The notes under the pieces were generated by a model, which saw nothing but the letters and a program-made list of their open reading frames with translations, had not been told where the DNA came from and ran no database searches. Below are positions 9,331 to 17,113 of a DNA stretch of 64,000 nt, piece by piece. The translations under genes were made by a program, and so were the position numbers. This DNA comes from AP-15 sp963750195 (lineage in GTDB: Bacteria > Pseudomonadota > Alphaproteobacteria > ATCC43930 > CGMCC-115725): NCBI GenBank assembly GCA_963750195.1, contig CAVVPS010000002.1, positions 124,001 through 188,000 of the forward strand, in the 5' to 3' direction. The first letter of the stretch is position 1, and each line of letters opens with the position of its first letter.

Positions 9331-9978
9331 GTTGGCTATATACGGATTTCTTTGCAGATACGTTATTTACGAGATATCAACATATACATATTATTGCCCA
9401 TAGTATGGGCGGTATTATTGCACGTCAGATCTATATCATTAGTATGTTGGGTAACTCTCATTCAAAGATTGAGTCAATCATCAGTGTCGGAAGCCCATTT
9501 CTAGGAGCGGATCTTGCTGGGTTGGCTGATATATTTGGAGTAAGCAAGGCACTTGTGGCTGATATGTCCCCTAATTCAAATTTTATTCGAGAACAGAGAG
9601 ACCTTTGGGTTCATTTGCGACTAAAGCCGGAGACTTATTGTATATCCAGTCCACAGGACTTGGTGGTAGAGCAAGATAGCGCAGAATTTCAGTCTGTATG
9701 CTATGGTTATTATCCCCAGTGGGGGCATGTTCAACTCGAAAAGCCTAAAGATCCGTCCGACGCTCGATATAAAGAGCCAATCATGGCGTTGACCTATTTC
9801 ATGGCAGGCCGTCCCGGATGTCCATGAGCTGTCCATGAAGTATGCCAGTTCGCCAGCAGGAGACCCGAACCGGTCGCGCTGACTCGTGAGCAAATCGCCG
9901 CGCGGAAGGAGGCGGACGAACGGGATCGCGTGTCAACGGCTGCTCGAACGGGTCATCCGTGATGGGCGGCACCTCCCG

Positions 9979-10190
9979 TGATAGCGTACCTCGGCACCGC
10001 GGCGCTAAAGACCTGGCTCGGGAAGACCCTGGCCCAGGTCGCCCGCGGATCGTCGATCGCCCAGGCCATCCGCTATGACCTCAACCACTGGGATGGACTG
10101 GTGCGCTTCCTCGATGACGGCCGGCTATTCGGTGCCGTGGAGACTGATCGGCGAGACCGTACGCATCACACTCGCCGGCGGGTGCGCTTG
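9979..10190 (+). pseudogene. IS66-family transposase (TnpC) C-terminal remnant
   Basis: The frame gives AYLGTAALKTWLGKTLAQVA, then SIAQAIRYDLNHWDGLVRFL and DDGRLF. This is the end of the IS66 TnpC catalytic domain, where family members read A-I-R-Y-x-L-x-x-W-x-x-L-x-R-x-x-x-D-G-R. After a frame change, GETVRITLAGG resembles the following VERAIRPITL region. The rest of the element, including its other genes and ends, is absent. It lies between the two IS-split AT-rich genes. Confidence 0.72.
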
Positions 10191-10688
10191 CTCAGTATAG
10201 ATCTTCATTGCTTGACTTCGAGTGAGAGGTCCTTGGACGAACTGAGAGGGGGTTTTGCGCTATCGGTAACGGTTATTCTGTAATTAGTTGGGGACGAGCT
10301 TCCCTTTGGTGTGCCACTGATGACCCCGATATTGCGATCAAGCGAAAGATCCGCAGGCAACGCGGGTGTTATCTCCCACTTGAGTGGGGGAGTTCCGCCA
10401 CTGGCCTCGATCCTCGTCGGCCCGTAGGCTTTGTTGAGGATGGCACCAGGCAGAGGACTAGTCGTCGTAATTGATAGCTCCTCATATACCCCAAAACGAG
10501 CTTGATATACTACTATCAGCGCGATTACAAATGAGACCAGGAATAGAACACCATGAAAGGCGCGCCGCGTGGTTAGATTTTGTGGATTAAAGATATATTT
10601 TATGAGATCGTCTAATTTGCCGGCTCCATATCCTGTAACAAATGCTGATATTGCTCCTGCGTAGGTAACAAACTTTCCTGCTTCGCCG

Positions 10689-11768
10689 CTAGTGGTCTGA
10701 CGCGATCGCTTGGTGCCCACGGTTGACCTTTTCGATGATGCGATCGGGATCGGCGGTCCAGACGAATGGTCTGGGTTTGCGGTTGTGCTCGCCGAGATAG
10801 CGGTTGATCGCAGCTTGCAGGTCGACGAGCGAATGGAAGACACCGCGCTGTAAGCGCCGGCGGGTCAGCGTGGCAAAAAAGCCTTCGACCGCATTAGCCC
10901 AGGAGCACGAGGTGGGGGTGAAATGGAACACCCACCTGGGATGCCGCGCGAGCCAGGCGCGCACTTTGGGATGCTTGTGGGCGGCATAATTGTCGAGGAT
11001 CGCGTGGATCAGCTTGCCGGCCGGCACCGCGGCCTCGATCCGGTTGAGGAAGCGGATGAATTCCTGATGGCGATGGCGCGCCATGCACTGGCCGATGACG
11101 GTCCCGTCGAAGACATTGAGCGCGGCGAACAGCGTGGTCGTGCCGTTGCGGATGTAATCATGGGTCATCGTTCCGGCCCGGCCCTTCTTGATCGGCAGGC
11201 CCGGCTGGGTGCGGTCGAGGGCCTGGATCTGGCTCTTCTCGTCGACCGAGAGCACCAGGCTGTGCGCCGGCGGGTCGAGATAGAGCCCGACCACATCGCG
11301 CAATTTGGCGGCAAACGCCGGGTCCTGCGACAGCTTGAAGCGCCGCACCCGGTGCGGCTGCAGACCGTGCGCCGCCCAGATGCGCTGCACCGAGCGCAGC
11401 AAGATGCCGCTCGCTGCCGCCATCGCCCGGCCGGTCCAATGGGTTGTCTCGCCCGGCGGCTCCGCCAGGGTCAGCGCGACGACATCGTCGACCAGCGCTG
11501 ACGGCAATGGCGGCAGACCGGGTTTTCGCGTCTTGTCGTGCAGCAAGCCGGCCACGCCCTCGTGCATGAACCGCTCTTGCCAGCGCCACACACAGGGCTT
11601 CGAAACCCCGGCGCGGCGCATGATTTCGGCGGTGCCGCAGCCCTCGCCCGTGGCCAGAATGATCCGCGCCCGCCACACATGCTTTTGCCGGCTGTTGCGA
11701 TCCGCTACCACCGCGGCCAGTCGTTCGCGGTCGGCGGCACTCACCTCGATAGCGATCCCATCGCGCAT
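10689..11768 (-). CDS. IS630-family transposase (copy 4, intact)
   Basis: A 359-aa DDE transposase, the same length as copies 1 and 2, with substitutions such as RPFVW after NRKP and SGILLRS in place of SGISLRS. The DDE residues (SVDEKSQ, ILDNYAAH, NAVEGFF) are kept. The stop TAG is completed by the flanking CTAG target. It lies in the same orientation as the gene it interrupts. Confidence 0.92.
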   Translation of the reverse strand: MRDGIAIEVSAADRERLAAVVADRNSRQKHVWRARIILATGEGCGTAEIMRRAGVSKPCVWRWQERFMHEGVAGLLHDKTRKPGLPPLPSALVDDVVALTLAEPPGETTHWTGRAMAAASGILLRSVQRIWAAHGLQPHRVRRFKLSQDPAFAAKLRDVVGLYLDPPAHSLVLSVDEKSQIQALDRTQPGLPIKKGRAGTMTHDYIRNGTTTLFAALNVFDGTVIGQCMARHRHQEFIRFLNRIEAAVPAGKLIHAILDNYAAHKHPKVRAWLARHPRWVFHFTPTSCSWANAVEGFFATLTRRRLQRGVFHSLVDLQAAINRYLGEHNRKPRPFVWTADPDRIIEKVNRGHQAIASDH

Positions 11769-11826
11769 CGCGCATTATCGCGTGCGCAGCCCCAATATGG
11801 TACCCTATGATTGCGTCGTACCACTA
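10690..11826 (-). mobile_element. IS630-family insertion sequence, copy 4 (diverged)
   Basis: An 1137-bp element including TA duplications at 10690-10691 and 11825-11826, in a CTAG target. It carries clearly more base differences than copies 1-3 have among themselves, and a different stretch just inside the right end (GTGCGCAGCCCCAATATGG in place of the ACAGATCCAGTC type). The outermost terminal repeat is unchanged. It is probably an older or separately acquired arrival. Confidence 0.92.
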
Positions 11827-12200
11827 GTGAATGGCTGAAGAACGATGCCAAGGAGCCAACCAAGCGACATACCTAAAAAAACCACCAGATAATTGGTAGA
11901 TCAATTCTGCCATAGGTTTTGTGCACCCGCTTCTTCGTGAACCCAAGCAACAACAAACAGTGATATAGAAAAAATACCAGCGAAAATGAACGTCCACATC
12001 TCGAATATCGTATACTGATTACTTTCTGACGGAACTAAGGTTTTCGATATACCGGTATAACTGGAGCACGATACGTCAATAAACGCTATCCCTAGCAATA
12101 ATAATATAGTTGGTACTTTTGTTGCCCACCGATGAGACCTTTGACCAGTGAACAACTGCGCTGGCTCGATTGCGTCCGGGACAGGGATTTGGTCAGGCAT

Positions 12201-12770
12201 TCTCCCGCGCCTATTCTCAGTTGGTTTGTTCGTATGATAGAATATATCGAGAGGATTGTCGACCAAAAGTACCAAAACACGGTCTAGCCGGACCTATGCA
12301 GGAGCGCGGCGGGTATAGCGCAAAGAGGTTGATTGAGCGTAAGATCGGTTCCCAAAGCTAAATCTGACGATCGTCGGAGACGACGCCCGGCGTAGTGGAT
12401 GCTATGCCGTTGCTGCGGGGTCTGTCGCCGGTCAACGGCTGCCGTCATCGCCGCTTTTGATGGCCGTGCCGCCGACCTTGATCCGGCGCGCGAGCATCGT
12501 GTGCATCAGGCGCGCCTCACCCAGCTTGCCCGCGAAGCGGGGCGCAACACGGTCCAGCATGTCGCCGGCTGCGAGCGCCAGCGCCGACATGCCACTCTGG
12601 TCGCCGTCGCCCTCGATCTCGCCGCTAGCAAGCGTAGGGCGGATGCAATCCGCCTTCTTCATTGTTTTCGGTGCTCAAGAGCCGCCCTCTACTTGAAACG
12701 AGTTAGGGGTGCGGTTCGTGGAGCTTGCGGCTCGTGACGGGCTCGACGTTGATGTCAGCTTCATGCTGAC
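12201..12770. other. Stretch without a convincing gene
   Basis: No gene is supported here. A 76-codon minus-strand frame (12432-12662, with GKLGEARLMHTMLARRIKVG) has plausible codon use, but I cannot place it and see no ribosome site. It may be another fragment, since remnants of mobile genes lie on both sides. Confidence 0.3.
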
Positions 12771-12870
12771 GCGCCTGCGGATTAAATCCCCCTCGAACTC
12801 TGGCAGCCCGCCCAGCACGATCAGCATCAAACGGCCGTGCGCTGTGGTGGTGTCGGCCCACGGCTCGGCC
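12771..12870 (-). pseudogene. Serine recombinase (resolvase/invertase) fragment
   Basis: On the minus strand the frame reads AEPWADTTTAHGRLMLIVLG and then GLPEFEGDLIRRR. Tn3-type resolvases and invertases have W-A-D-T-T-T-x-x-G-R-L-M-x-x-V-L-G-G-L-A-E-x-E-R-x-L-I-x-x-R at the end of the catalytic domain. Neither the catalytic Ser part nor the DNA-binding C-terminus is present. It abuts the higA C-terminal half. Confidence 0.75.
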
Positions 12871-12882
12871 TTGCGGCTCTGG

Positions 12883-13068
12883 TCAACGCGGCTCTGGGGC
12901 GGGGGACCGGTAGGGCTTGATCTCGGTCTCGCCCTCGCGCTGGCGCTGGCGCATCGCGTAGGCGTCGTGCCATGCCTGCATGTTCAACAAGGTTTCCATC
13001 TTTACACCAAACGCCTTCTCGATCCGCAGCGCCATTTCCGCCGACAACGCCGCGTTGCCGTTGATCAG
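12883..13068 (-). pseudogene. higA: HigA-type antitoxin, C-terminal half
   Basis: The minus-strand frame starts inside LINGNAALSAEMALRIEKAF and continues GVKMETLLNMQAWHDAYAMR to EIKPYRSPAPEPR. This is the second half of a HigA/VapI-type antitoxin: the end of the Xre-like helix-turn-helix, then the M-A-L-R-I-E-K-A-F-G-V block. The start is missing. Its N-terminal half lies 1058 bp away at 14111-14182 on the same strand, and both halves end on the same 16-bp sequence. Confidence 0.78.
13053..13068. repeat. 16-bp direct repeat, left boundary of the higA insert
   Basis: CGTTGCCGTTGATCAG occurs here and, identically, at 14111-14126. On the minus strand it encodes the LINGN segment of HigA. Joining the outer flanks across one copy restores the HigA frame (PLSDLINGNAALSAEM). 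Confidence 0.85.
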
Positions 13069-13084
13069 ACAGAAGAATGGCCGC

Positions 13085-13357
13085 TTAAGCTCCCCGTGCA
13101 TCCTTCACGCTTTCGTGCTGCTCTGTCACAATAGGCGGGGCCGGCAATGCTGTCGGGTGCGGCCAGCGTCGCCATTGCCATCGATCCCAGAGCACTAGCG
13201 CGCCACACACGATTGCCAGCCCGCCCAGCATGGCTACTTGAACTGCACGGCCGTCTCTGACCGCCTGTCTCAGTAATCCAAAAAGGATGACGGCGGATGC
13301 TGCTGCTTGGATACCATTAATAACCGCCCTTACGGGCCTTCTGACCCTGTTCTTCAT
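13085..13357 (-). CDS. Small membrane protein, unknown
   Basis: A 90-aa frame with two likely membrane helices (GIQAAASAVILFGLL and VAMLGGLAIVCGALVLW) and an Arg/Trp-rich segment between them and the Pro-rich tail. It lies inside the segment that splits higA. I recognise no family and no strong ribosome site, so it may not be expressed. Confidence 0.35.
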   Translation of the reverse strand: MKNRVRRPVRAVINGIQAAASAVILFGLLRQAVRDGRAVQVAMLGGLAIVCGALVLWDRWQWRRWPHPTALPAPPIVTEQHESVKDARGA

Positions 13358-13454
13358 TTTGCCCTACAAGTGGTGGGCCTTCGCGCGAAGTCAAGTTCAC
13401 ATCACGCAAGGGGGCGTTGGCCGCGTCAGCCGACACGAACGGCGCCATCGGGCC

Positions 13455-13545
13455 GCCGGCTGGCGCGTGCATGAGCTTAAGGGCGACCGACGTGGAGCAT
13501 TTCGGTCAGTGGCAATTGGCGGCTGACCTTTGACATCAACCGGCG
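13455..13545 (+). pseudogene. HigB-like toxin remnant
   Basis: Two frames carry pieces of the HigB/RelE-type toxin end: GWRVHELKGDR from 13461, then after a shift near 13491 WSISVSGNWRLTFDI. HigB toxins end with H-x-L-K-G-x-x-x-G-x-W-x-x-x-V-S-G-N-W-R-x-T-F. The N-terminus and the final D-Y-H are missing. It is on the opposite strand to the higA halves, so it may come from another TA pair. Confidence 0.55.
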
Positions 13546-13621
13546 GTGCGGGGCGGAAAAACCGACCTTTCGCCCTGCCGCATAACCGGCTTACGGACGA
13601 ATTGCTCGCGACTCTCTTGGG

Positions 13622-14122
13622 ATGGCGGTTCCGATGCCTGATCTTGTGATCCGTCCGGCTGTCCAGGATGACCTCGAGGTATTGTGGGATTTTCTCGCGA
13701 TGGCGGCCTATGAACCCGATGCAGAGGCGGCGAAGGCGGTTGCGTCCGTAGCCAAATATCTCGCCGGCTGGCAGCGACCCGGGGATTTCGGGTTCATCGT
13801 CGAACAGAACGGCGAAATCATCGGTGCAGCCTGGGCACGGCGCTTTTCCGCCGAAGAGCTCAGGGTCCCCTACGGGGACGAAGAGACTCCGAAGGTGTCA
13901 ATCGGCGTGAAACCGAATGCGCGCGGCCAAGGCGTTGGCGAGAAGCTCATGTGCAGGTTGATCGGCGAGGCCGCTCGCCGCGGGCTAGGCCTTAATCTCA
14001 GCGTGCGCTCCGAAAATCCCGCCCGTTGCCTCTACGAGCGCCTCGGCTTTCGCGACATTCCCGGTTCCGCCGTCACGAACCGCGTTGGCGGCATGTTGAT
14101 CGGGATGGCACGTTGCCGTTGA
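13622..14122 (+). CDS. GNAT-family N-acetyltransferase
   Basis: A 166-aa protein of the GCN5-related acetyltransferase fold, which moves an acetyl group from acetyl-CoA to an amine. The acetyl-CoA site is clear: strand VSIGVKPNARGQGVGEKLM near residue 99, with the R-x-x-G-x-G/A pyrophosphate loop, then LNLSVRSENPARCLYERLGF near residue 130, a standard motif B. The substrate is not predictable. The stop codon TGA lies inside the right-hand 16-bp repeat, so the last residues come from sequence shared with higA. It is the only intact recognisable gene in the segment that splits higA. Confidence 0.85.
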   Translation: MAVPMPDLVIRPAVQDDLEVLWDFLAMAAYEPDAEAAKAVASVAKYLAGWQRPGDFGFIVEQNGEIIGAAWARRFSAEELRVPYGDEETPKVSIGVKPNARGQGVGEKLMCRLIGEAARRGLGLNLSVRSENPARCLYERLGFRDIPGSAVTNRVGGMLIGMARCR

Positions 14123-14126
14123 TCAG
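14111..14126. repeat. 16-bp direct repeat, right boundary of the higA insert
   Basis: A perfect copy of CGTTGCCGTTGATCAG from 13053-13068. It holds the stop codon of the GNAT gene on the plus strand and the HigA LINGN codons on the minus strand. Confidence 0.85.
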
Positions 14127-14182
14127 GTCAGAGAGGGGGGCGCGGCGCACGTCCAGCACCTTCGCCGCCTCGCTCAATCCTA
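14111..14182 (-). pseudogene. higA: HigA-type antitoxin, N-terminal half (helix-turn-helix)
   Basis: The minus-strand frame reads GLSEAAKVLDVRRAPLSDLI and then NGN, the helix-turn-helix of a HigA antitoxin, and ends in the 16-bp repeat. Upstream codons become unlike the family, although LPGEK in another frame recalls the usual HPGE, so the N-terminus is decayed or truncated. The matching C-terminal half is at 12883-13068. Confidence 0.72.
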
Positions 14183-14540
14183 TTTTTCCCCCGGAAGGCT
14201 GCCGGCGCGAACCTGCATCGGCGTGACCGCCCTCGCCCGCGGCGCACTCGTCGAAATCGACCTTCTCGCTCGCAGGGCAACCGATTGATTGCGCGTTGGA
14301 AACGGAGCGATGTTAGAGGCAAAGCGTAGCTCCCTCCCCGGGCACGCCGGCTCTAGAAACTCATCGAGGGCAAAGTTGCCGTAATCGCGTCGTATCGTGA
14401 CGCTCGCAAGACGGTCGGCGAGACTTTGCCAAAGAAAGGGCTTTTTGGTGCAGATTTCCTGCGAAGCAACCGGTGGGGATGTCTAGGGTCGATCTCAAGG
14501 GCGAGGCCCAGGGGGCCCATGCCGGCCTGCTCCCCCCCCG
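14183..14540. other. Stretch without a recognised gene
   Basis: Nothing convincing was found on either strand. No HigB gene precedes the higA half on the minus strand, where it would be expected. A short plus-strand open stretch near 14380-14490 has no known relative that I recognise. Confidence 0.4.
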
Positions 14541-14560
14541 ATGGTCCGATTTCGCGTTAA

Positions 14561-14719
14561 TTCCCGGTTACCCGATTCGAGTTCCCGGTTAGCGAATTTT
14601 GAATTCCCGGTTCGAGGATGCGTGAATTTCCCTATGATGATGAAATTGCTAATATTATTCGAGGTGCGGGCGACGAAAATTGGAAAATTCCCGCTAAATT
14701 TCCCGATTCACGGGAATTT
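14561..14719. repeat. TTCCCGG repeat cluster with inverted repeat
   Basis: Three direct copies of TTCCCGGTT lie at 14561, 14582 and 14604, spaced 21 and 22 bp (two helical turns). Further on, AAATTCCCG (14685-14693) and CGGGAATTT (14711-14719) form a 9-bp inverted repeat, with an extra TTTCCCG between them that could pair instead. Related arms recur at 63503-63554. It resembles dispersed intergenic repeats of alphaproteobacteria. Confidence 0.65.
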
Positions 14720-14859
14720 CAGCATACGCCGCTGCTCTTGGTCGGGCCGGGGCCGCCGGGGCAGCAAGGGAAAGTCGGCACAGCAAAGCGGCATATGTGG
14801 AACGGCCATCGGAACTCTGCTTAATTCCCCCGACAGGGCATCGTTTGGGGATCGAGATC

Positions 14860-16204
14860 ATGGCGCAGGAAACCGTTCGGCTGGCCCGTTATGCGGCCGC
14901 ACTCCGCTACCAGGATCTGCCGGCGGACATCATCAGGCGAGCCAAGGAATGCATCACCGACACGGTCGCGGGGGTGATCTGCGGCGCCGCCCTGCCGTGG
15001 AGCCGGATCGTCATCGCCTATGCCGAGCGCACCGGCCCAGGCGGTAGAAGCCATATCCTCGGATCGGGCGGACCGGCGGTGCAGGCGCCCTCGGCGGCGC
15101 TCGCCAACGGCGCCCTGGCCCACGGCTTCGAGCTCGACAGCCTCACCCGGCCGGGCGCGGGGGTGCATCCGGGCGCCACCTTGTTGCCCCCTGCCCTCGC
15201 CATCGCCCAGCAGCAAGGTCTCGGCGGCCGGGCATTGATCGCCGCCTTTGTCGCCGGCTGCGAGGTCATGGTGCGGATCGGCCGCGCCACCGGCCACACC
15301 AACGAGCAGCGCGGGTTTCACGCGCCGGGCAACACCGGGCCGTTCGGCGGCGCGATCGCCGCCGGGCATCTGTTGGGGCTCGACGCAGTCGCGTATGACC
15401 AACGCCCTCGGCATCGCCGGCTCGCTCGCGTCGGGCCTCCTCGAATTCGCCCGCGCCGGCAATGGCGGCATGGTCAAGCGGCTGCATCTGGGGCGGGCCT
15501 CTGAGGGCGGCGTCCTGGCCGCAAGCTTGGCACATGACGGCTTCACCGCCCCCGATACGGTGCTCGAAGGCCCATTCGGCTTCCTGCAGGTGTTCTGCCG
15601 CGAATGGGACTTTTCGGAGCTGACCAAGGGCCTCGGCGAATACTGGGCGACGACTAGCATCGCGCTCAAACGCTACCCCTGCCACGTCAACGCCCACGCC
15701 GCGGTCAAGGCATTGTCGCAATTGCAGGCCGAGCACGGCTTCACCGGCGGCGACGTCGAAGCGATCACGATCTCGGGGACCGAGCGCATGGCCACCCTGC
15801 ACAACATCCCCGAGCCCGCCGATCTGATGATGGCGCAGTACAGCGTGCCGTTTTGCGCGGCACTGGCGCTTTACCGCGATCCGCGAAATCCCGAATCCTT
15901 CGCCGACGGGGCGCTGGACGACCCCCAGATCCGCGCCCTCACCCGCCGGGTGACAATGCTCGCGACCCCGCCCGCCTCGGGCCATGGCGCCTCGGCAACC
16001 GAAGTCACGGTCGATCTGAAAGGCGGTCGCCGCCTCACCAACAGCGCCCAGGACGGCCTCCTCGACGCCGCCGACCTCGGCGACAAATTCATCCGCCTGA
16101 CCCGCGCTGCCCTCGGCGATCGCGCCGGTCCGTTGTACGAGCGCCTCCAGCGCCTCGAGCACGAGGACAGCCTCGACTGGCTCGGCGCCGGGTTCGGAGG
16201 CTAA
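14860..16204 (+). pseudogene. MmgE/PrpD-family protein, frameshifted
   Basis: This family includes 2-methylcitrate dehydratase and related lyases. The first frame from the ATG at 14860 runs through ETVRLARYAAALRYQDLP, AKECITDTVAGVICG and ANGALAHGFELDSLTRPGAG to GHLLGLDAVA. The rest continues one base over as MTNALGIAGSLASGLLEFAR and KRYPCHVNAHAAVKAL to the end. One extra T at 15394 explains the break (GCG-T-ATG), and the total of 1345 bases fits one extra base. Corrected length is about 447 aa, normal for the family. The next gene starts four bases after the stop, so it heads a short operon. Either a real mutation or a sequence error. Confidence 0.85.
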
Positions 16205-16208
16205 GGCG

Positions 16209-17102
16209 ATGTTCCGCACCGTCCACACCGCCTCCTTGGAGATCGGCTACGAGGAAACCGGGCCGGCTGAAGGGCCGCCGGTGATCCTGCTGCACGGCTG
16301 GCCTTCGGACCCGCACGATTGGGACGGGGTCGTCCCCGAACTGGCGGCCGAGGGCTGCCATGTGCTGGTCCCGTGGCTGCGCGGCTATGGCCCGACCCGG
16401 TTTCTGCACCGCGACACGCCGCGTTCCGGCCAGCAGGCGGCGCTAGGCGCCGATGTCAGGGATTTCATGGACGCGCTCGGCATCGAGGACGCGCATCTCG
16501 CCGGCTACGATTGGGGCGGGCGCGCAGCCTGCGTCGCCGCCGCACTATGGCCGGAGCGGGTGCGCGGGCTGGTTTCGATCGGCGGCTACAACATCCAGAA
16601 CATCGCCGTGTCCGGCCATCCGGCCGCGGCGGCGCAGGAACATCGCCTCTGGTACCAATGGTATTTCCACACCGAACGCGGACATGCCGGGCTCGAGCAG
16701 AACCGCCGCGACATCGCCCGGCTGTTGTGGCGGCTGTGGTCGCCGAACTGGCAATGCGACGACGCGACCTTTGATGCGACCGCACCGAGCTTTGACAACC
16801 TCGATTTCGTCGCGGTGACGATCCAGTCCTACCGCCACCGCTACGGCCTGGCCCCGGGCGACCCGGCATTGGAGCCGATCGAGCAGCGCCTCGTCGCCCA
16901 GCCGCCGATCACGGTGCCGGCAATCGTGCTGCACGGCGCGGCCGACGGCGTCTCGCCGGTCGAGCAATCGGCCCGCCACGCTGTCCACTTCGCCGGCCAA
17001 TACGACCGCCGCGTGGTGCCGGTCGCCGGCCATTTCCTGTCGCGCGAAACCCCACAGCCGGTCGTGCAAGCCTTGCGCGACCTGATGACGGGCCCGCGGT
17101 AG
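16209..17102 (+). CDS. Alpha/beta hydrolase, epoxide hydrolase/haloalkane dehalogenase type
   Basis: A 297-aa protein with the oxyanion motif VILLHGWPSDPHDWD near residue 25 and an Asp nucleophile in AGYDWGGRAA near residue 102, the arrangement of soluble epoxide hydrolases and dehalogenases rather than Ser hydrolases. The late GHFLSRETP provides the His and LHGAADGVSP a candidate acid. The cap region is rich in Trp and Tyr. It starts four bases after the MmgE/PrpD-like gene, so the two are probably co-transcribed. The substrate is unknown; a small catabolic intermediate is likely. Confidence 0.85.
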   Translation: MFRTVHTASLEIGYEETGPAEGPPVILLHGWPSDPHDWDGVVPELAAEGCHVLVPWLRGYGPTRFLHRDTPRSGQQAALGADVRDFMDALGIEDAHLAGYDWGGRAACVAAALWPERVRGLVSIGGYNIQNIAVSGHPAAAAQEHRLWYQWYFHTERGHAGLEQNRRDIARLLWRLWSPNWQCDDATFDATAPSFDNLDFVAVTIQSYRHRYGLAPGDPALEPIEQRLVAQPPITVPAIVLHGAADGVSPVEQSARHAVHFAGQYDRRVVPVAGHFLSRETPQPVVQALRDLMTGPR

Positions 17103-17113
17103 CGGCCGGCGGA

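Larger units (their letters stand above)
7465..9827 (+). pseudogene. Membrane-anchored alpha/beta hydrolase, split by IS copy 3 and frameshifted
   Basis: Removing the IS (8195-9330) leaves 1229 bases, one short of 410 codons. The first part has a signal-like N-terminus (RLFLLLTMLASIN), a Pro-rich stretch, membrane helices around CFLLLLIGLGLLIFY and ITMIPLSFGFAAFVFF, then the hydrolase oxyanion motif VLIHGWTGD. The second part carries the nucleophile motif AHSMGG and candidate Asp (SPQDLVVEQD) and His (QWGHVQL). Near 8145 one base is missing: in the restored frame the join reads SYPTYLFRR and runs through the CTAG site to WLYTDFF without a stop. The codons are AT-rich, unlike the surroundings, suggesting transfer. 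The family resembles lipase-like serine hydrolases (DUF676/PGAP1 type); the substrate is unknown. Confidence 0.82.
10205..12200 (-). pseudogene. Multi-pass membrane protein with Ig-like domain, split by IS copy 4
   Basis: Removing the IS leaves 861 bases, exactly 287 codons, and the frame reads through the CTAG site (LGIVLQPFTSGEAGKFVTY). From the ATG at 12200 (GGGAG upstream) there are membrane segments at TILLLLGIAFIDVS, FIFAGIFSISLFVVAW, YLVVFLGMSLGWLLGIVL, a weaker one near VTYAGAISAFVTGYG, and FLVSFVIALIVVY. A C-terminal domain follows with GGTPPLKWEITPALPADLSL, the pattern of putative Ig-like (He_PIG) domains. One in-frame TGA at 11901-11903 also interrupts it. The codons are AT-rich, unlike the surrounding genes. 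Function unknown. Confidence 0.78.

Noticed and set aside
2567..11826. The IS630 copies as a composite transposon carrying the genes between them
   Set aside because: Each copy has its own TA duplication and its own CTAG site, and two lie inside genes, so they fit independent insertions better.
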